Assembly: GCA_003165595.1 (NCBI GenBank)
Contig: PLWQ01000012.1
Span: forward strand, 543,392-607,391
Source: Fibrobacterota bacterium
GTDB lineage: Bacteria > Fibrobacterota > Chitinivibrionia > Chitinivibrionales > FEN-1185
Direction: 5' to 3'
DNA length: 64,000 nucleotides
Positions within the stretch are counted from its first letter, which is position 1, and every line of letters begins with the position of its first letter. Of the stretch, positions 23,861 through 32,582 are shown piece by piece. A program made the position numbers and the translations under genes. The notes below the pieces were generated by a model. It saw only the letters and a list, made by a program, of their open reading frames with translations, searched no databases and was not told where the DNA came from.

Positions 23861-26125
23861 ATGAAGTTCTGTTTCCGCAGCACAATCATTTTGCTGCTTG
23901 CAGGTAGTTTCTCGATAAGCCCTTTGAATGCCCGGGAATTGGGCCGCTGCCTCGGGACATTCGAAATAGGAAAGAATCCCCTGCTGCCCACCCCGGAAAA
24001 TCTCCGGCAGGCCTCGGCGGACATTCAGGAATCCGGCTGCAAAAAGACCATCCGGGTTCTCGCCCTTGTCGATCCTGCGTTCTCGCCCTCGGCGCTCGCC
24101 CCGGCCGGCTGGCGGCTTGTCGCGCAAGTCAACGATGTCGTGTCCCTCGAAGGATGCGAGCATACCGCGCCCTATCTTACCGCGATTCCCGGGATTCTTT
24201 CGGTTGAACACAGGACGCACCTGTTTCCGAGCCTGGATTCGGCGCGCAAGTTTACGCATATCAACGAAGTGCAGGGCTATGCGCCGAGCGGTCTTTCCAA
24301 GCATTTTACGGGCAAGCGCGTGCTGTTCGGCATCCTGGACACGGAGTTCGACACGCATCACCCGGCCTTTCTGGATTCGCTGGGCCACACGCGGTTTGTG
24401 GGCCTCTGGGACCAGACCGACACGTCGAATATCCGCAGGAACCGGTTCGGGTACGGGCTGATCCGCATGCAGCAGGAGATTGACAAAGACACGGTCTTCG
24501 GCCTCGGCGACTATTCGCATGGGACAATGATGGCGGGCATGGCCGTGGGATCGGACAAGAAATACGGGTATTGGGGCGCAGCTCCCGAGGCGACGGTGAT
24601 CGGCGTAAAATACGGCAGCGCCAGCGGCACCACCGCAGACATCGTAAACGGGCTCACCTGGATTTTCTCCATCGCCGATTCACTCAAGATGCCCTGCGTG
24701 GTGAACATGAGCATCGGCTTGCAGGAAGGTCCCCATGACGGCACATCGCTGGTGGACCGCGCAATCGATTCGCTTTCCGGACTCAGCCCTAAGACGGGCC
24801 TCAGCCGCATTGTGGTTGGTGCAGCGGGTAACGACGGCGCAACAAGAGTGCATATCGCCTTCAAGCTTGCGGCAGGGGAGACAAAGGGAACCTTGGTGTG
24901 GTCGGAGGATGAATGGGACGCCGCAGCCCCCAACGGCGGCAAGTGGCTCGCCTATTCGCTTGTTGACATATGGGGACAGCCCAATGTTCCTTTTTCCGAC
25001 ACGCTGTACATTCTGGCGGACAGCTTCAACACATTCAAGAAAGCCCTTACGCCGCTTACCACGAACATAAAGACCGCTACGAGTCAATCGCAGAACGAAC
25101 TGCTCTGGCCCGATGCGGTAAAGGGGCCCGATACGCTCATCATACAGACGTTTGTCGAGCGGGCCAATGCGACAAACCAGAAGCCGCATATGGAAATCTA
25201 CATGTTTTCCAGTAATTGGTCCCTTATCCTGGGCGTGCGGGTCACGGCGAGCGCCGCGTGCACCATACATGCGTGGAATGCCTACAAACGCGACATGAAC
25301 GGCGACGGCGCTACCTCAGGCTTCTCTCCCGGCGATACAACAATGACGATCAATGAAGTAGGCGGTACCGCCCACCGGATCATCACTGTGGGAAGTTACA
25401 GCACTAAGTCGTACCTCACGCTGTACGACGGCTCTCCATTCGGGCAGCCGGATTCTTCGTTGTACCAGTGGGCCTCGTGGTCGAGCATCGGGCCGACGGT
25501 TGACGGAAGAATAAAGCCCGACATATGCGCGCCGGGACAAGTGGTGGTGGGCGCCATGGCAAGGAACGTCACCGACACTACACACCTCGTGGTGTGGCCC
25601 AACAAGGCGAGCACGGAGGGACGGTATGAGTGGCGCAACGGCACGTCGATTTCCGCGCCCATCGTTGCCGGCATCGTGGCGCTCATGCTCCAGGTCGACT
25701 CAACCTTGACGCCCGAGACCGTCGTGTCGACCCTGCAGAAGAATGCCATAAACGACGCGTTTACCGGAAAGATTTCCTCACCCTACGACGTTCGTTGGGG
25801 TGCGGGCAAAGTGGACGCGCTTGCGGCAATCGAGGCCCTTGGCGTACCCGTGTCGACAACCCGGGCGAGGAACCAGTGGTCGGTCGTCGCGGGCGCAGTG
25901 CATGCGGCGATCCGAGGCCAAAACGAGCTGGAAGTGTGCGGTGTCGGCGCGAGCGAACAGACTGTTGTGGAGATTTTCGACACCCGCGGGTGCATGCTTG
26001 CAAAAATTCCCGCCGCAGGCAACCGGCCCGTTGCCATCCCCGGCTCGATTGCAAAGGGCTGTCTTGTCCTGCGGGTGAGGTACAAGGGCGGTGTGAGCGC
26101 AGCGCAGACTTTTCCCCGCCTGTAG
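23861..26125 (+). CDS. Secreted subtilisin-like serine protease (S8) with sorting-like tail
   Basis: 754 residues. Signal peptide MKFCFRSTIILLLAGSFSIS; the start is set by GAGGAG seven bases upstream (an ATG six bases earlier is too close to it, and the frame further upstream overlaps a gene on the other strand). Catalytic triad: D160 in FGILDTEFDTHHPAF, H220 in DYSHGTMMAG, S596 in NGTSISAPIVAGI. A long insert (about 330-500) between H and S blocks is as in S8A Kp43/Bacteroidetes-type subtilases with a beta-sandwich. The C-terminal 75 residues (ASEQTVVEIFDTRGCMLAKI ...) resemble a type IX sorting tail. Probably an extracellular or surface protease. Confidence 0.9.
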   Translation: MKFCFRSTIILLLAGSFSISPLNARELGRCLGTFEIGKNPLLPTPENLRQASADIQESGCKKTIRVLALVDPAFSPSALAPAGWRLVAQVNDVVSLEGCEHTAPYLTAIPGILSVEHRTHLFPSLDSARKFTHINEVQGYAPSGLSKHFTGKRVLFGILDTEFDTHHPAFLDSLGHTRFVGLWDQTDTSNIRRNRFGYGLIRMQQEIDKDTVFGLGDYSHGTMMAGMAVGSDKKYGYWGAAPEATVIGVKYGSASGTTADIVNGLTWIFSIADSLKMPCVVNMSIGLQEGPHDGTSLVDRAIDSLSGLSPKTGLSRIVVGAAGNDGATRVHIAFKLAAGETKGTLVWSEDEWDAAAPNGGKWLAYSLVDIWGQPNVPFSDTLYILADSFNTFKKALTPLTTNIKTATSQSQNELLWPDAVKGPDTLIIQTFVERANATNQKPHMEIYMFSSNWSLILGVRVTASAACTIHAWNAYKRDMNGDGATSGFSPGDTTMTINEVGGTAHRIITVGSYSTKSYLTLYDGSPFGQPDSSLYQWASWSSIGPTVDGRIKPDICAPGQVVVGAMARNVTDTTHLVVWPNKASTEGRYEWRNGTSISAPIVAGIVALMLQVDSTLTPETVVSTLQKNAINDAFTGKISSPYDVRWGAGKVDALAAIEALGVPVSTTRARNQWSVVAGAVHAAIRGQNELEVCGVGASEQTVVEIFDTRGCMLAKIPAAGNRPVAIPGSIAKGCLVLRVRYKGGVSAAQTFPRL

Positions 26126-26131
26126 GCGGTT
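26116..26131 (+). terminator. Hairpin overlapping the subtilase stop codon
   Basis: CCGCC-TGTA-GGCGG followed by TTT. The TAG stop (26123-26125) lies in the loop and 3' arm, so termination would occur right at the end of the reading frame. Confidence 0.5.
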
Positions 26132-26197
26132 TCACGAGTCTACCAAAGTTGACTTGCGCGAACCTCGGAAGCGTGCAGACGTTTCACGGCCGCGCGC

Positions 26198-27085
26198 TCA
26201 CCGCACCGGCTTTACCACCATGATGGCCGCTGCCCCTGGGGCCGGGGCCGGACCGGAGCCGTCGAACCGGCCACAGTACCTTCCGTCAATCGTATAGGTC
26301 TCGACAGCTCCCGACTCCAAGAGCGTGCGCATAGCTCGTGGGGCGAGGTTTGTTCGCAGCTCCGGCCGCAGGCGTGCGCCGACAGCCGCACGCGCCATGG
26401 GGCCGTTTGTGACCCCGGCCCCATGGCTCGAAAAATTCGCCTGCCCCGGCGTCACCGAATCCGGCGAGAGCGGGATATTTGCATCGGTCAACTGTTGGCC
26501 GTACAAATCGGTCACGCGGAAGGTAAACGGACCCGCTCCCAGCCCCGAGGCGTCCACAAAATAGTTGTAGCCGAGCCGCGGCACCGCCACCCACACCCCG
26601 CCTTGCAGCGCGTCGAGCCTGACAACAGGGTTCCTGTGGTTGAGCACCTGGATGCCGATCCACCACGGATTGCTCCCTGTTTTTATGCGGTACGCGATGG
26701 GTCCCGAAACGCTGGTTTCCACGTACCGCCAGGTGATGGCCACGCGGCCCTGAATGGTATCGGCGATCTTTGCAAATGCCTGTTTGCTCAGGTCAACGTT
26801 GCCGCGGGGACATTCCGGGCACAGGTCAACGATGCGCACCGTCACTTCGCCAACGGGGCCCGTAATGTGGATCGAGGCGCCGCACACGCTTCCGGTGTCG
26901 TACTCGGCGCTGTTCATTGCGCAGACCATGAGGTCGCCCGGCGACGGGCCGAACATGCAACTGCCGTCGCCGGTGGCATTGTAGTAGGTGGCCTGACCGG
27001 TGTGAACGACGGTTCCGGTGTCAGGCTGGGCAAGCGCGACCGTGAATGCCGAAGCAAGCAACGCGGACATGAGCGGTACTTTCAT
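26198..27085 (-). CDS. Secreted expansin-like protein
   Basis: 295 residues. Signal peptide MKVPLMSALLASAFTVALA; the ATG at 27085 follows a GGGGGG-type site, and the upstream open frame is rejected. Residues 25-120 form the double-psi barrel of expansins: GQATYYNATGDGSCMFGP, CAMNSAEYDTGSVCGASIHI, VTVRIVDLCPECPRGNVDLS (the HFD-equivalent ends in DLS). The second domain (AYRIKTGSNPWWIGIQVLNH) is CBM63-like with a surface tryptophan pair. Expansins loosen cellulose networks without hydrolysis. A degenerate sorting-like tail (VETYTIDGRYCGRF) follows. It is 16 bases after a lipoprotein gene, so they form an operon. Confidence 0.85.
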   Translation of the reverse strand: MKVPLMSALLASAFTVALAQPDTGTVVHTGQATYYNATGDGSCMFGPSPGDLMVCAMNSAEYDTGSVCGASIHITGPVGEVTVRIVDLCPECPRGNVDLSKQAFAKIADTIQGRVAITWRYVETSVSGPIAYRIKTGSNPWWIGIQVLNHRNPVVRLDALQGGVWVAVPRLGYNYFVDASGLGAGPFTFRVTDLYGQQLTDANIPLSPDSVTPGQANFSSHGAGVTNGPMARAAVGARLRPELRTNLAPRAMRTLLESGAVETYTIDGRYCGRFDGSGPAPAPGAAAIMVVKPVR

Positions 27086-27101
27086 GCACCCCCCCCTGCG
27101 A

Positions 27102-28049
27102 TTAACGATCCAGGTTGAGCGCGACGGTGGATCCGATCCTTGCCAGATATTCACCCGTGGCAACGGGAATCTTTGCCGTGCCGCTGCAGGGCACGTCAAA
27201 CGTGAGAACAACAGTTCCAAGATCGACATTCGAATTGTTGTTTGACCCCTGAATCCTTATGTCGCGGACCATGGCGTAGCCTGCGCCAGGGTTCCTTCGG
27301 CACGTGTACGGCGTTATGACCACGGCGACCATGACGGCCTGGATTACCTCCACCGTGGACGACGCAACACCAAGGTACTGGCTGGCGCCGTACAACGTGT
27401 AGGTTTCGTTCCCGACCGGCGCTCCCCTGGGCCGGTTCACAAGCGTGATCCAGGCTTTCTGATTCACGGCAACCGAACTATCGGTGGGAAGAGTAAGGGG
27501 AATGCCGGACAACTTGACAGACACGATCGAGTCGGTAATTTTGGTGTTGACCACGAGGCTCGAATCGGCGTTCACGTCTTCGCTGGCAAACACCACCATG
27601 GTGCCGGAGGTATCCCGGGTTATGGGAACAAAGGCGATATTCCGGAGCGTAAACGAGCTGTCCTTAATAGTGGTCTGGGTAAAGAATACGGAGGCAATCG
27701 CCGTGTTTGAGTCGCTCCAGAGTCCAACCACCGTCATGGAGCCGACAACGGTGTCGCTGCCCACGGGAAGCGGATGGGTGCGGTTGACGGGAATCGTGAC
27801 AATCGCATTACAGGGAAACGAATCTGATGTCCGCGACACCGTGACTCCCGTGACGGTTGCCTTGTTCATCACGTCCATGGCGATCGTCGCGGCATAGCCT
27901 AAGGGAAGGTTTGCCTTGACCGCCCTGGTAAAGGCGTCGATCTGCGGGGCCTTGTTGAACTGCTGGACCACATTGTTGATCTGGTTCACGCAGGCGCAAG
28001 ACAACAGCGCAGCGCTTGCAAGGACGGAGAGCGGCAGAGTGAATCTCAT
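27102..28049 (-). CDS. Lipoprotein of unknown function
   Basis: 315 residues. Type II signal peptide with lipobox ALLSC (cysteine near residue 18). The mature protein is beta-rich with many TVVG/VSVKLSG strands and resembles a periplasmic or surface adhesion-type sandwich; no enzymatic motif. AAGGAG lies five bases before the ATG. It is followed at 16 bases by the expansin-like gene, suggesting the two act together at the cell surface or on plant-type polymers. Family not recognised. Confidence 0.75.
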   Translation of the reverse strand: MRFTLPLSVLASAALLSCACVNQINNVVQQFNKAPQIDAFTRAVKANLPLGYAATIAMDVMNKATVTGVTVSRTSDSFPCNAIVTIPVNRTHPLPVGSDTVVGSMTVVGLWSDSNTAIASVFFTQTTIKDSSFTLRNIAFVPITRDTSGTMVVFASEDVNADSSLVVNTKITDSIVSVKLSGIPLTLPTDSSVAVNQKAWITLVNRPRGAPVGNETYTLYGASQYLGVASSTVEVIQAVMVAVVITPYTCRRNPGAGYAMVRDIRIQGSNNNSNVDLGTVVLTFDVPCSGTAKIPVATGEYLARIGSTVALNLDR

Positions 28050-28115
28050 GATACTCCTTACGCGTGACAGACGTGTGCCGACCGGGGCGGTGGTGAAACA
28101 CAGACCCGTTCCGAG

Positions 28116-28754
28116 TCACCATTTTGACAAAAGCTTCACGCCCTTCCACAGCAATAGCAGTGCGAGCACAAAAAGAACCGCGCCGAGAACCCGCATGATC
28201 AGCGCGTATGCCCGGTCGTTGAGCAGTTTCCTGGACCGCCCGACCCCGATCGCGACTGCTACCTTGGCCGCAGCAAGGCTCGACAGGAAACAGACCGGAA
28301 AAAGCGCACCGGCGGCATGCGAAAGGGGCCAGGTCCGAAGCACCAGCGGAACGCCCACCGATATCCAGAAAATATAAGGATGGGGGCTCAGAAAGTTGAG
28401 AACAATTCCTTCGCGCAGCGATCCTGCGGCCTTGGACAGGCCGTCGCGCCGGAGTGTTGAAGTACGCACGCTCTGGACTCCCAGCCAGGAAACGAACAGC
28501 GCGCCCCCCACGGTAATGATGCCGAGGAATGACCCGAACCGCGCGATCCGGGACAGAGCAAACAGTGTCGCGGCAATGATCGGCACGTCCGTGAAGAACG
28601 GCGCAAAAGCAACCTTGATTCCTTCACGGGCGCCGTGCCCAAGCGATTGCGAAATCGTAAGCGCGAGAAGCGGGCCGGGCGACAGCCCCGCAGACATGCC
28701 GAACACGATTGCGGCACCAATGGTCTCGACGACAAGGTGCAAGTGAACATGCAT
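28116..28754 (-). CDS. LysE/RhtB family amino-acid exporter
   Basis: 212 residues with six hydrophobic segments. The first loop GMSAGLSPGPLLALTISQSL is the family signature (xSPGPxxxxxxxxxxxxG), followed by FAPFFTDVPIIAATLFAL and the conserved NFLSPHPYIFWISVGVP before helix 4. Exports amino acids or related small molecules by proton exchange; the specific substrate is unknown. It starts 15 bases after the stop of the methyltransferase gene, so the pair may be co-transcribed despite the hairpin between them. No strong ribosome site. Confidence 0.88.
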   Translation of the reverse strand: MHVHLHLVVETIGAAIVFGMSAGLSPGPLLALTISQSLGHGAREGIKVAFAPFFTDVPIIAATLFALSRIARFGSFLGIITVGGALFVSWLGVQSVRTSTLRRDGLSKAAGSLREGIVLNFLSPHPYIFWISVGVPLVLRTWPLSHAAGALFPVCFLSSLAAAKVAVAIGVGRSRKLLNDRAYALIMRVLGAVLFVLALLLLWKGVKLLSKW

Positions 28755-28763
28755 CGTGAGAGT

Positions 28764-28778
28764 CCCGCCTCAGGCGGG
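28764..28778 (-). terminator. Hairpin containing the methyltransferase stop codon
   Basis: CCCGCC-TGA-GGCGGG on the minus strand: the TGA stop of the methyltransferase is the whole loop. No T run follows. Compare 26116. Confidence 0.4.
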
Positions 28779-29939
28779 CTTTACCCCGTGGAGAAACGTC
28801 CCGCAGGCAAGGCTGTACCGCGTGTACCGTTCCAATTGCGCGGCAACCGGATGTTCCCTGGACTTGAAATCGGAGAAATTGACAAGCACGTCCCGTACGG
28901 TCATAGACAGAAATTGCTGCTGCACGTTTTCGGGCAGCCCCTGCGTATACATATTGAGAATCCAGGTGAGGGCGGTCAGGGGATCAAGATAATAGGGGAC
29001 GTCCAGTTTCCGGACAGTGAAGCCCGGGAACAGGTTTACAAGCCCTTCGCAGGTCATGTTGTAGTAGTGGTGCGGAAACCCGTGCATCGGCTGGAGAAGC
29101 GGCGCGCTGCAGAAGATGTCGCCGCCGGGCTTCAGGATGCGCGCCATTTCCTGCGCGCAACGGAATGGGTCCTTTACATGCTCCAATACCACGGAACTGA
29201 TGACCCCGTCAAATGAATTGTCGAGGAACGGCAGTCGCTCGCCCACGCCGAGTACGTCGGTTGAGGGGTAGTCAACGATTTCGAGATTCACCACGTTTTC
29301 GTAGCACTTGTATTTGAATCCCGCCCCCACGTCTATGTAAAGCTTGCCGGGATTCAATTCGACCGCCTCGATGACCGGAGGCTCCAGACCGTGATCCGAC
29401 ACATTGTCGGTATCCACAATCGCGAATTCCGCCCGGAGCTCGGTCGGAAGGAAGTCGACGGCAGTGCCGGTGCGGCCGTAGACTTTGCCGCAGGAGCCGC
29501 ACGCAAAACCCGCTTCGCGGGACGTGACCGCGCCGTGGCAATACGGACAGGCAAGCAGAGAGACGTATTTCGCGAATTTCTTCTCCTTGGATTCCCGGTA
29601 CGAATATTTTCGCAATGGGATCTTGATGAGATCGTAGGCCTGGTTTGCATGGAAGAGCTGGGCGATAACCTCGATGCTTTCCTTTCCGCCCAGAAGGTCC
29701 TTTGCACTCTTGCCGGATTCAAAGGATATGTGATGCTTGTACCGAAGTTGTTTTTGTTTTTCCGCAATATCGGGCCGGAGGACAAAAGCCGCATTGTCCT
29801 CAATTGTGCTGCCGGTGAGAATCCGTACCCGAACCACGGGTTCCATGGACGCAAAGCAAATGGACACCGGACGATGTTCCGACTCATTGTCCACGCTGCC
29901 GAATCTCGGGGTTTCGATGAAGTAGTGAAACGTCTCCAT
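28770..29939 (-). CDS. SAM-dependent methyltransferase with Trm112-like zinc ribbon
   Basis: 389 residues. The start at 29939 (METFHYFIETPRFGSVDN) has AAGGAG eight bases upstream; the long frame before it is not coding. Residues 1-130 are a beta domain of unknown type. A zinc ribbon follows at about 131-155 (LACPYCHGAVTSREAG, CGSCGKVYG), like the Trm112/MerR-type module often fused to methyltransferases. The class I Rossmann domain has motif I LYIDVGAGFKYKCY, acidic loop and post-motif LERLPFLDNSFDGVISSVVL, and ARILKPGGDIFCSAP. Such fusions usually modify glycan or lipid intermediates; the substrate here is unknown. Confidence 0.85.
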   Translation of the reverse strand: METFHYFIETPRFGSVDNESEHRPVSICFASMEPVVRVRILTGSTIEDNAAFVLRPDIAEKQKQLRYKHHISFESGKSAKDLLGGKESIEVIAQLFHANQAYDLIKIPLRKYSYRESKEKKFAKYVSLLACPYCHGAVTSREAGFACGSCGKVYGRTGTAVDFLPTELRAEFAIVDTDNVSDHGLEPPVIEAVELNPGKLYIDVGAGFKYKCYENVVNLEIVDYPSTDVLGVGERLPFLDNSFDGVISSVVLEHVKDPFRCAQEMARILKPGGDIFCSAPLLQPMHGFPHHYYNMTCEGLVNLFPGFTVRKLDVPYYLDPLTALTWILNMYTQGLPENVQQQFLSMTVRDVLVNFSDFKSREHPVAAQLERYTRYSLACGTFLHGVKPA

Positions 29940-30405
29940 GAAGGGCTCCTTATCGAATGCGTTCGACAAAACGTATAAGGTGGAAATATACGTTCCGTGG
30001 CACGCCCGCACGGTAAAGCGCCACGGATTCCGGCTGAGCGCCGCGCCTCCGGCGTCATGGTGCAGGCGGTGACCGGAAGCACAGTCCCGGCCTCTCGTGC
30101 TGGTGCCTTGGCCTTCCCTGCTCCACAAATGAGACGGCCGTGATGGCCGTCGCTATTCCCATTTCTGCAAATCATTTTCTCGAAATTGACATTTCAAAAA
30201 GGCTCACGGCTGTTTCTTCTTGCGTTTCGGTGGGACACATGCGAGACTTCTCCCGGATAAAATCGGAAAAAAACAAAAACAGTAACAATTTTCGCGTTTG
30301 GTAGTCTAATTGCTATAAGAAACAGGAAGGCCTCCGCTTGCTACGAATGCGAACAAACGGATCGGGCTTCAGTCAATTACACCTACTATCAACAAAGGAG
30401 CAGTT
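29940..30405. other. Divergent intergenic region (466 bases)
   Basis: Lies between the leftward methyltransferase gene and the rightward double-HTH gene. It contains a 7-bp hairpin GACGGCC-GTGAT-GGCCGTC (30133-30151), an AT-rich stretch, and a possible -10 (TATAAG near 30314) before the HTH gene. No gene seen. Confidence 0.55.
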
Positions 30406-30675
30406 ATGGCTCTTGCAAGCAAAAGCGAACTTGTCCGGTTGCAGAACACCCTCAAGACCGACGAGGCAATCGCAAAGAAGTTCCGCGTCACCAGGCAGGC
30501 GATCCACCAGCTGCGCGCCAAGTATGGCATCGCCTCGCGAAGGGCGCTCAATCCTGCGCGCGACAAGAAAGTGGCGGCCATGTACAAAAGCGGAAAAACC
30601 GGAATAGAGATTGCCAAGAAATTCGGGCTGTCGGTTTCGCAGACATACCGGATTTTGTCAACAAAGAAGAAGTAA
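30406..30675 (+). CDS. Small double helix-turn-helix protein (paralogue of 51559)
   Basis: 89 residues, very basic. Two HTH motifs are visible: residues 18-42 (TDEAIAKKFRVTRQAIHQLR) and residues 62-85 (TGIEIAKKFGLSVSQTYRIL), the latter like the resolvase HTH. AAAGGAG precedes the ATG. About two thirds of residues are identical to the 92-residue protein at 51559, with both HTHs almost unchanged and the linker divergent. Probably a cytosolic DNA-binding protein, regulator or nucleoid-associated. I do not recognise a named family. Confidence 0.82.
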   Translation: MALASKSELVRLQNTLKTDEAIAKKFRVTRQAIHQLRAKYGIASRRALNPARDKKVAAMYKSGKTGIEIAKKFGLSVSQTYRILSTKKK

Positions 30676-30744
30676 GGATTCTAGCGCGGATCCAAGGCCC
30701 GTGGAGTTAATGATGCCTTCAACCGGAAACCAAAGGAGGAATCG

Positions 30745-31026
30745 ATGAGAAAAGCGGTTGCGTTCATGATGTGTGCGGCGTTTGTCCTTTTCCCATGTTC
30801 ACAAATACAGGCCCAGCCGCCATCACGGGGCGGGGTTGCGGAAGAAATGAGTGAACATCCCCGGATCGAAACTGCAATACGGGATCTCAAAGACGCCATC
30901 GCATACATGGAAGCCGCTCCTCACAACTTTGGTGGCCACAAAGCCGCGGCCATTGCGGCATCCCGCAAGGCAATCATGCAGCTCGAAAAGGCCGTTGCCT
31001 ATCGCGCGAGAAGGGAAGGCAAATAA
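30745..31026 (+). CDS. Small secreted helical protein
   Basis: 93 residues. Signal peptide MRKAVAFMMCAAFVLFP ending near IQAQ. The mature part is two amphipathic helices around the motif HPRIETAIRDLKDAIAYMEA-APHNFGGHKAAAIAASRKAI; the FGGHK core with flanking helices recurs in small periplasmic proteins of several phyla. AAAGGAGG precedes the ATG. Function unknown. It lies 69 bases after the double-HTH gene and may share its transcript, ending at the terminator at 31065. Confidence 0.78.
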   Translation: MRKAVAFMMCAAFVLFPCSQIQAQPPSRGGVAEEMSEHPRIETAIRDLKDAIAYMEAAPHNFGGHKAAAIAASRKAIMQLEKAVAYRARREGK

Positions 31027-31064
31027 GTCTTAAGGATCGATTAAGAACCTGATGTCAAAGAAAT

Positions 31065-31099
31065 AGCGCTGATCTCCCACGCAGGGAATCGGCGCTTTT
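31065..31099 (+). terminator. Intrinsic terminator
   Basis: AGCGCTGAT pairs with ATCGGCGCT (one G-U), with an inner TCCC/GGGA stem, then TTTT; it lies 38 bases after the small secreted gene. The remaining 31100-31431 has no gene; GC-rich sequence at 31155-31195 includes a poor sigma-54-like match that I do not call. Confidence 0.75.
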
Positions 31100-31431
31100 G
31101 TATTGTGCTTCCGCACATCGCCAAGATTGTTTCAAAAGTTGACAACAGGTTTGGGCGTCGCTTACGCGCCCTTCCTGTTGGGCAGGCGCATTGCTTCGCT
31201 CCTGTCTAACGTATGCGTGCGAGCGATCGGTTCTAAGTCGGTCCACGCGGCACCCGCCCAGCAATCCAAGATTGCGTTTGCCTTACCAACAGATATAAGA
31301 CAACGTCGGCCTCCCGCAATTCTTGAGTCCCCGCAGATAGTTAGCGCAAAATTCCCTCATTAACGCTATTTTTACGGCATACTTGTTTCTCGAAACAGTG
31401 CTTTGCGGGGGGGACAGAAAAGGCGGAATGA

Positions 31432-32472
31432 ATGACGGGATTGCATGCTGTGAGAATTGAGGCACTGAGGAACGTAGCGCTCGTGGTGGCGTTCTTGTTG
31501 ACAAACGCAATGGCCGGCGGTTGGAAGCTGCTCTGGTCCGACGAGTTCGATTCCACGGCGCTCAACGACGGGTACTGGGCTGCCAAGGCCTATCCTGCGG
31601 GCGCGTTCAATAACGAAGAGGAGCGGTACGTTGCCGGTCACGACCAGAGCACCTCAAACGTCTTTGTAAAGAATGGAAATCTTATAATCGTTGCCAAGAA
31701 TGCAGGCGGCATCACGTCGGGCCGCATCGAGGGCGGCGGGCTCAAAAGCTTTACCTATGGCAGAATGGAGGCCCGCATGCGGCTGCCGGTAACCGACGGC
31801 ATGTGGCCCGCGTTCTGGATGCTCGGCGTAGGCGGCTCCTGGCCCGCGTGCGGCGAGCTCGACATCATGGAGGGAAAGGGCAGGTTTCCAAACTGGACAT
31901 CCGGATCGTTCCACTTCACCAATTTCGACAGAACAAACCAGTACGTGCTGCCGAAGGGCAATGTTCACGACGACTTCCACATCTATGCCGCCGAAATGAC
32001 CGCCGATTCGGTCCGGTGGTACTTTGACACCGTGAATTTCGCCACCATCACCAAGAACGACGACGCAGATTTACCCTTTGACAAGCCATATTACTTCATT
32101 CTTAACCTTGCCGTGGGCGGCAATTTCGACGTCGCCAGCGACAACACCACCGATTTCCCGGAAAGCCTGATCGTGGACTACGTCCGTGTTTTCAATTGGG
32201 ATCCGACGCTCGATGCGCATATTCCGGCCGCAGCCGCACGCGCACCCGTGACCTCGATCACGGTCGTTGCCCGCAGGCTCCTGGTGGAGCTTCCCTCATG
32301 CCAGGCCTATGCAGCCGAACTTGTTTCTCCCGATGGCCGGAGAATGGTTGCCACGAGCGGGAATGCAAAGTCCCTGAGCCTTCCCTTGCGCGGGCTCGCC
32401 TCCGGCCTCTACTTCGCCACGGTCCGGGGCGAGTTCGGCACGCTTTCCAAAAGAGTGGCGGTGCGGCAGTAA
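31432..32472 (+). CDS. Secreted GH16 beta-glucanase with sorting-like tail
   Basis: 346 residues. Signal peptide region NVALVVAFLLTNAMAG. The family 16 jelly-roll is complete: WKLLWSDEFDS, GRMEARMRLPVTDGMWPAFW, and the catalytic motif GELDIMEGKG (nucleophile E142, D144, acid/base E147). The motif with the extra methionine (ELDIME) is that of laminarinase-type beta-1,3-glucanases rather than lichenases. C-terminal residues 270-346 (YAAELVSPDGRRMVATSG ... LASGLYFATVRGEFG) match the sorting-like module. It probably degrades beta-1,3-glucan outside the cell. The GH30 gene follows, 110 bases on. Confidence 0.92.
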   Translation: MTGLHAVRIEALRNVALVVAFLLTNAMAGGWKLLWSDEFDSTALNDGYWAAKAYPAGAFNNEEERYVAGHDQSTSNVFVKNGNLIIVAKNAGGITSGRIEGGGLKSFTYGRMEARMRLPVTDGMWPAFWMLGVGGSWPACGELDIMEGKGRFPNWTSGSFHFTNFDRTNQYVLPKGNVHDDFHIYAAEMTADSVRWYFDTVNFATITKNDDADLPFDKPYYFILNLAVGGNFDVASDNTTDFPESLIVDYVRVFNWDPTLDAHIPAAAARAPVTSITVVARRLLVELPSCQAYAAELVSPDGRRMVATSGNAKSLSLPLRGLASGLYFATVRGEFGTLSKRVAVRQ

Positions 32473-32582
32473 TCATCGGAGCCGGCTGCCCGCGCCTCCC
32501 TACTGGCCTCCGGCGCACGGCACACACTATTTTCGATGGGTTCCGAACTGTTCCCGTTCACATGCAGGAGTATTCCGCAGCC

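Noticed and set aside
31179-31195. Sigma-54 promoter before the GH16 gene
   Set aside because: GG and GC spacing fits but the -24 lacks the T and the CAC, and it is 240 bases from the start.
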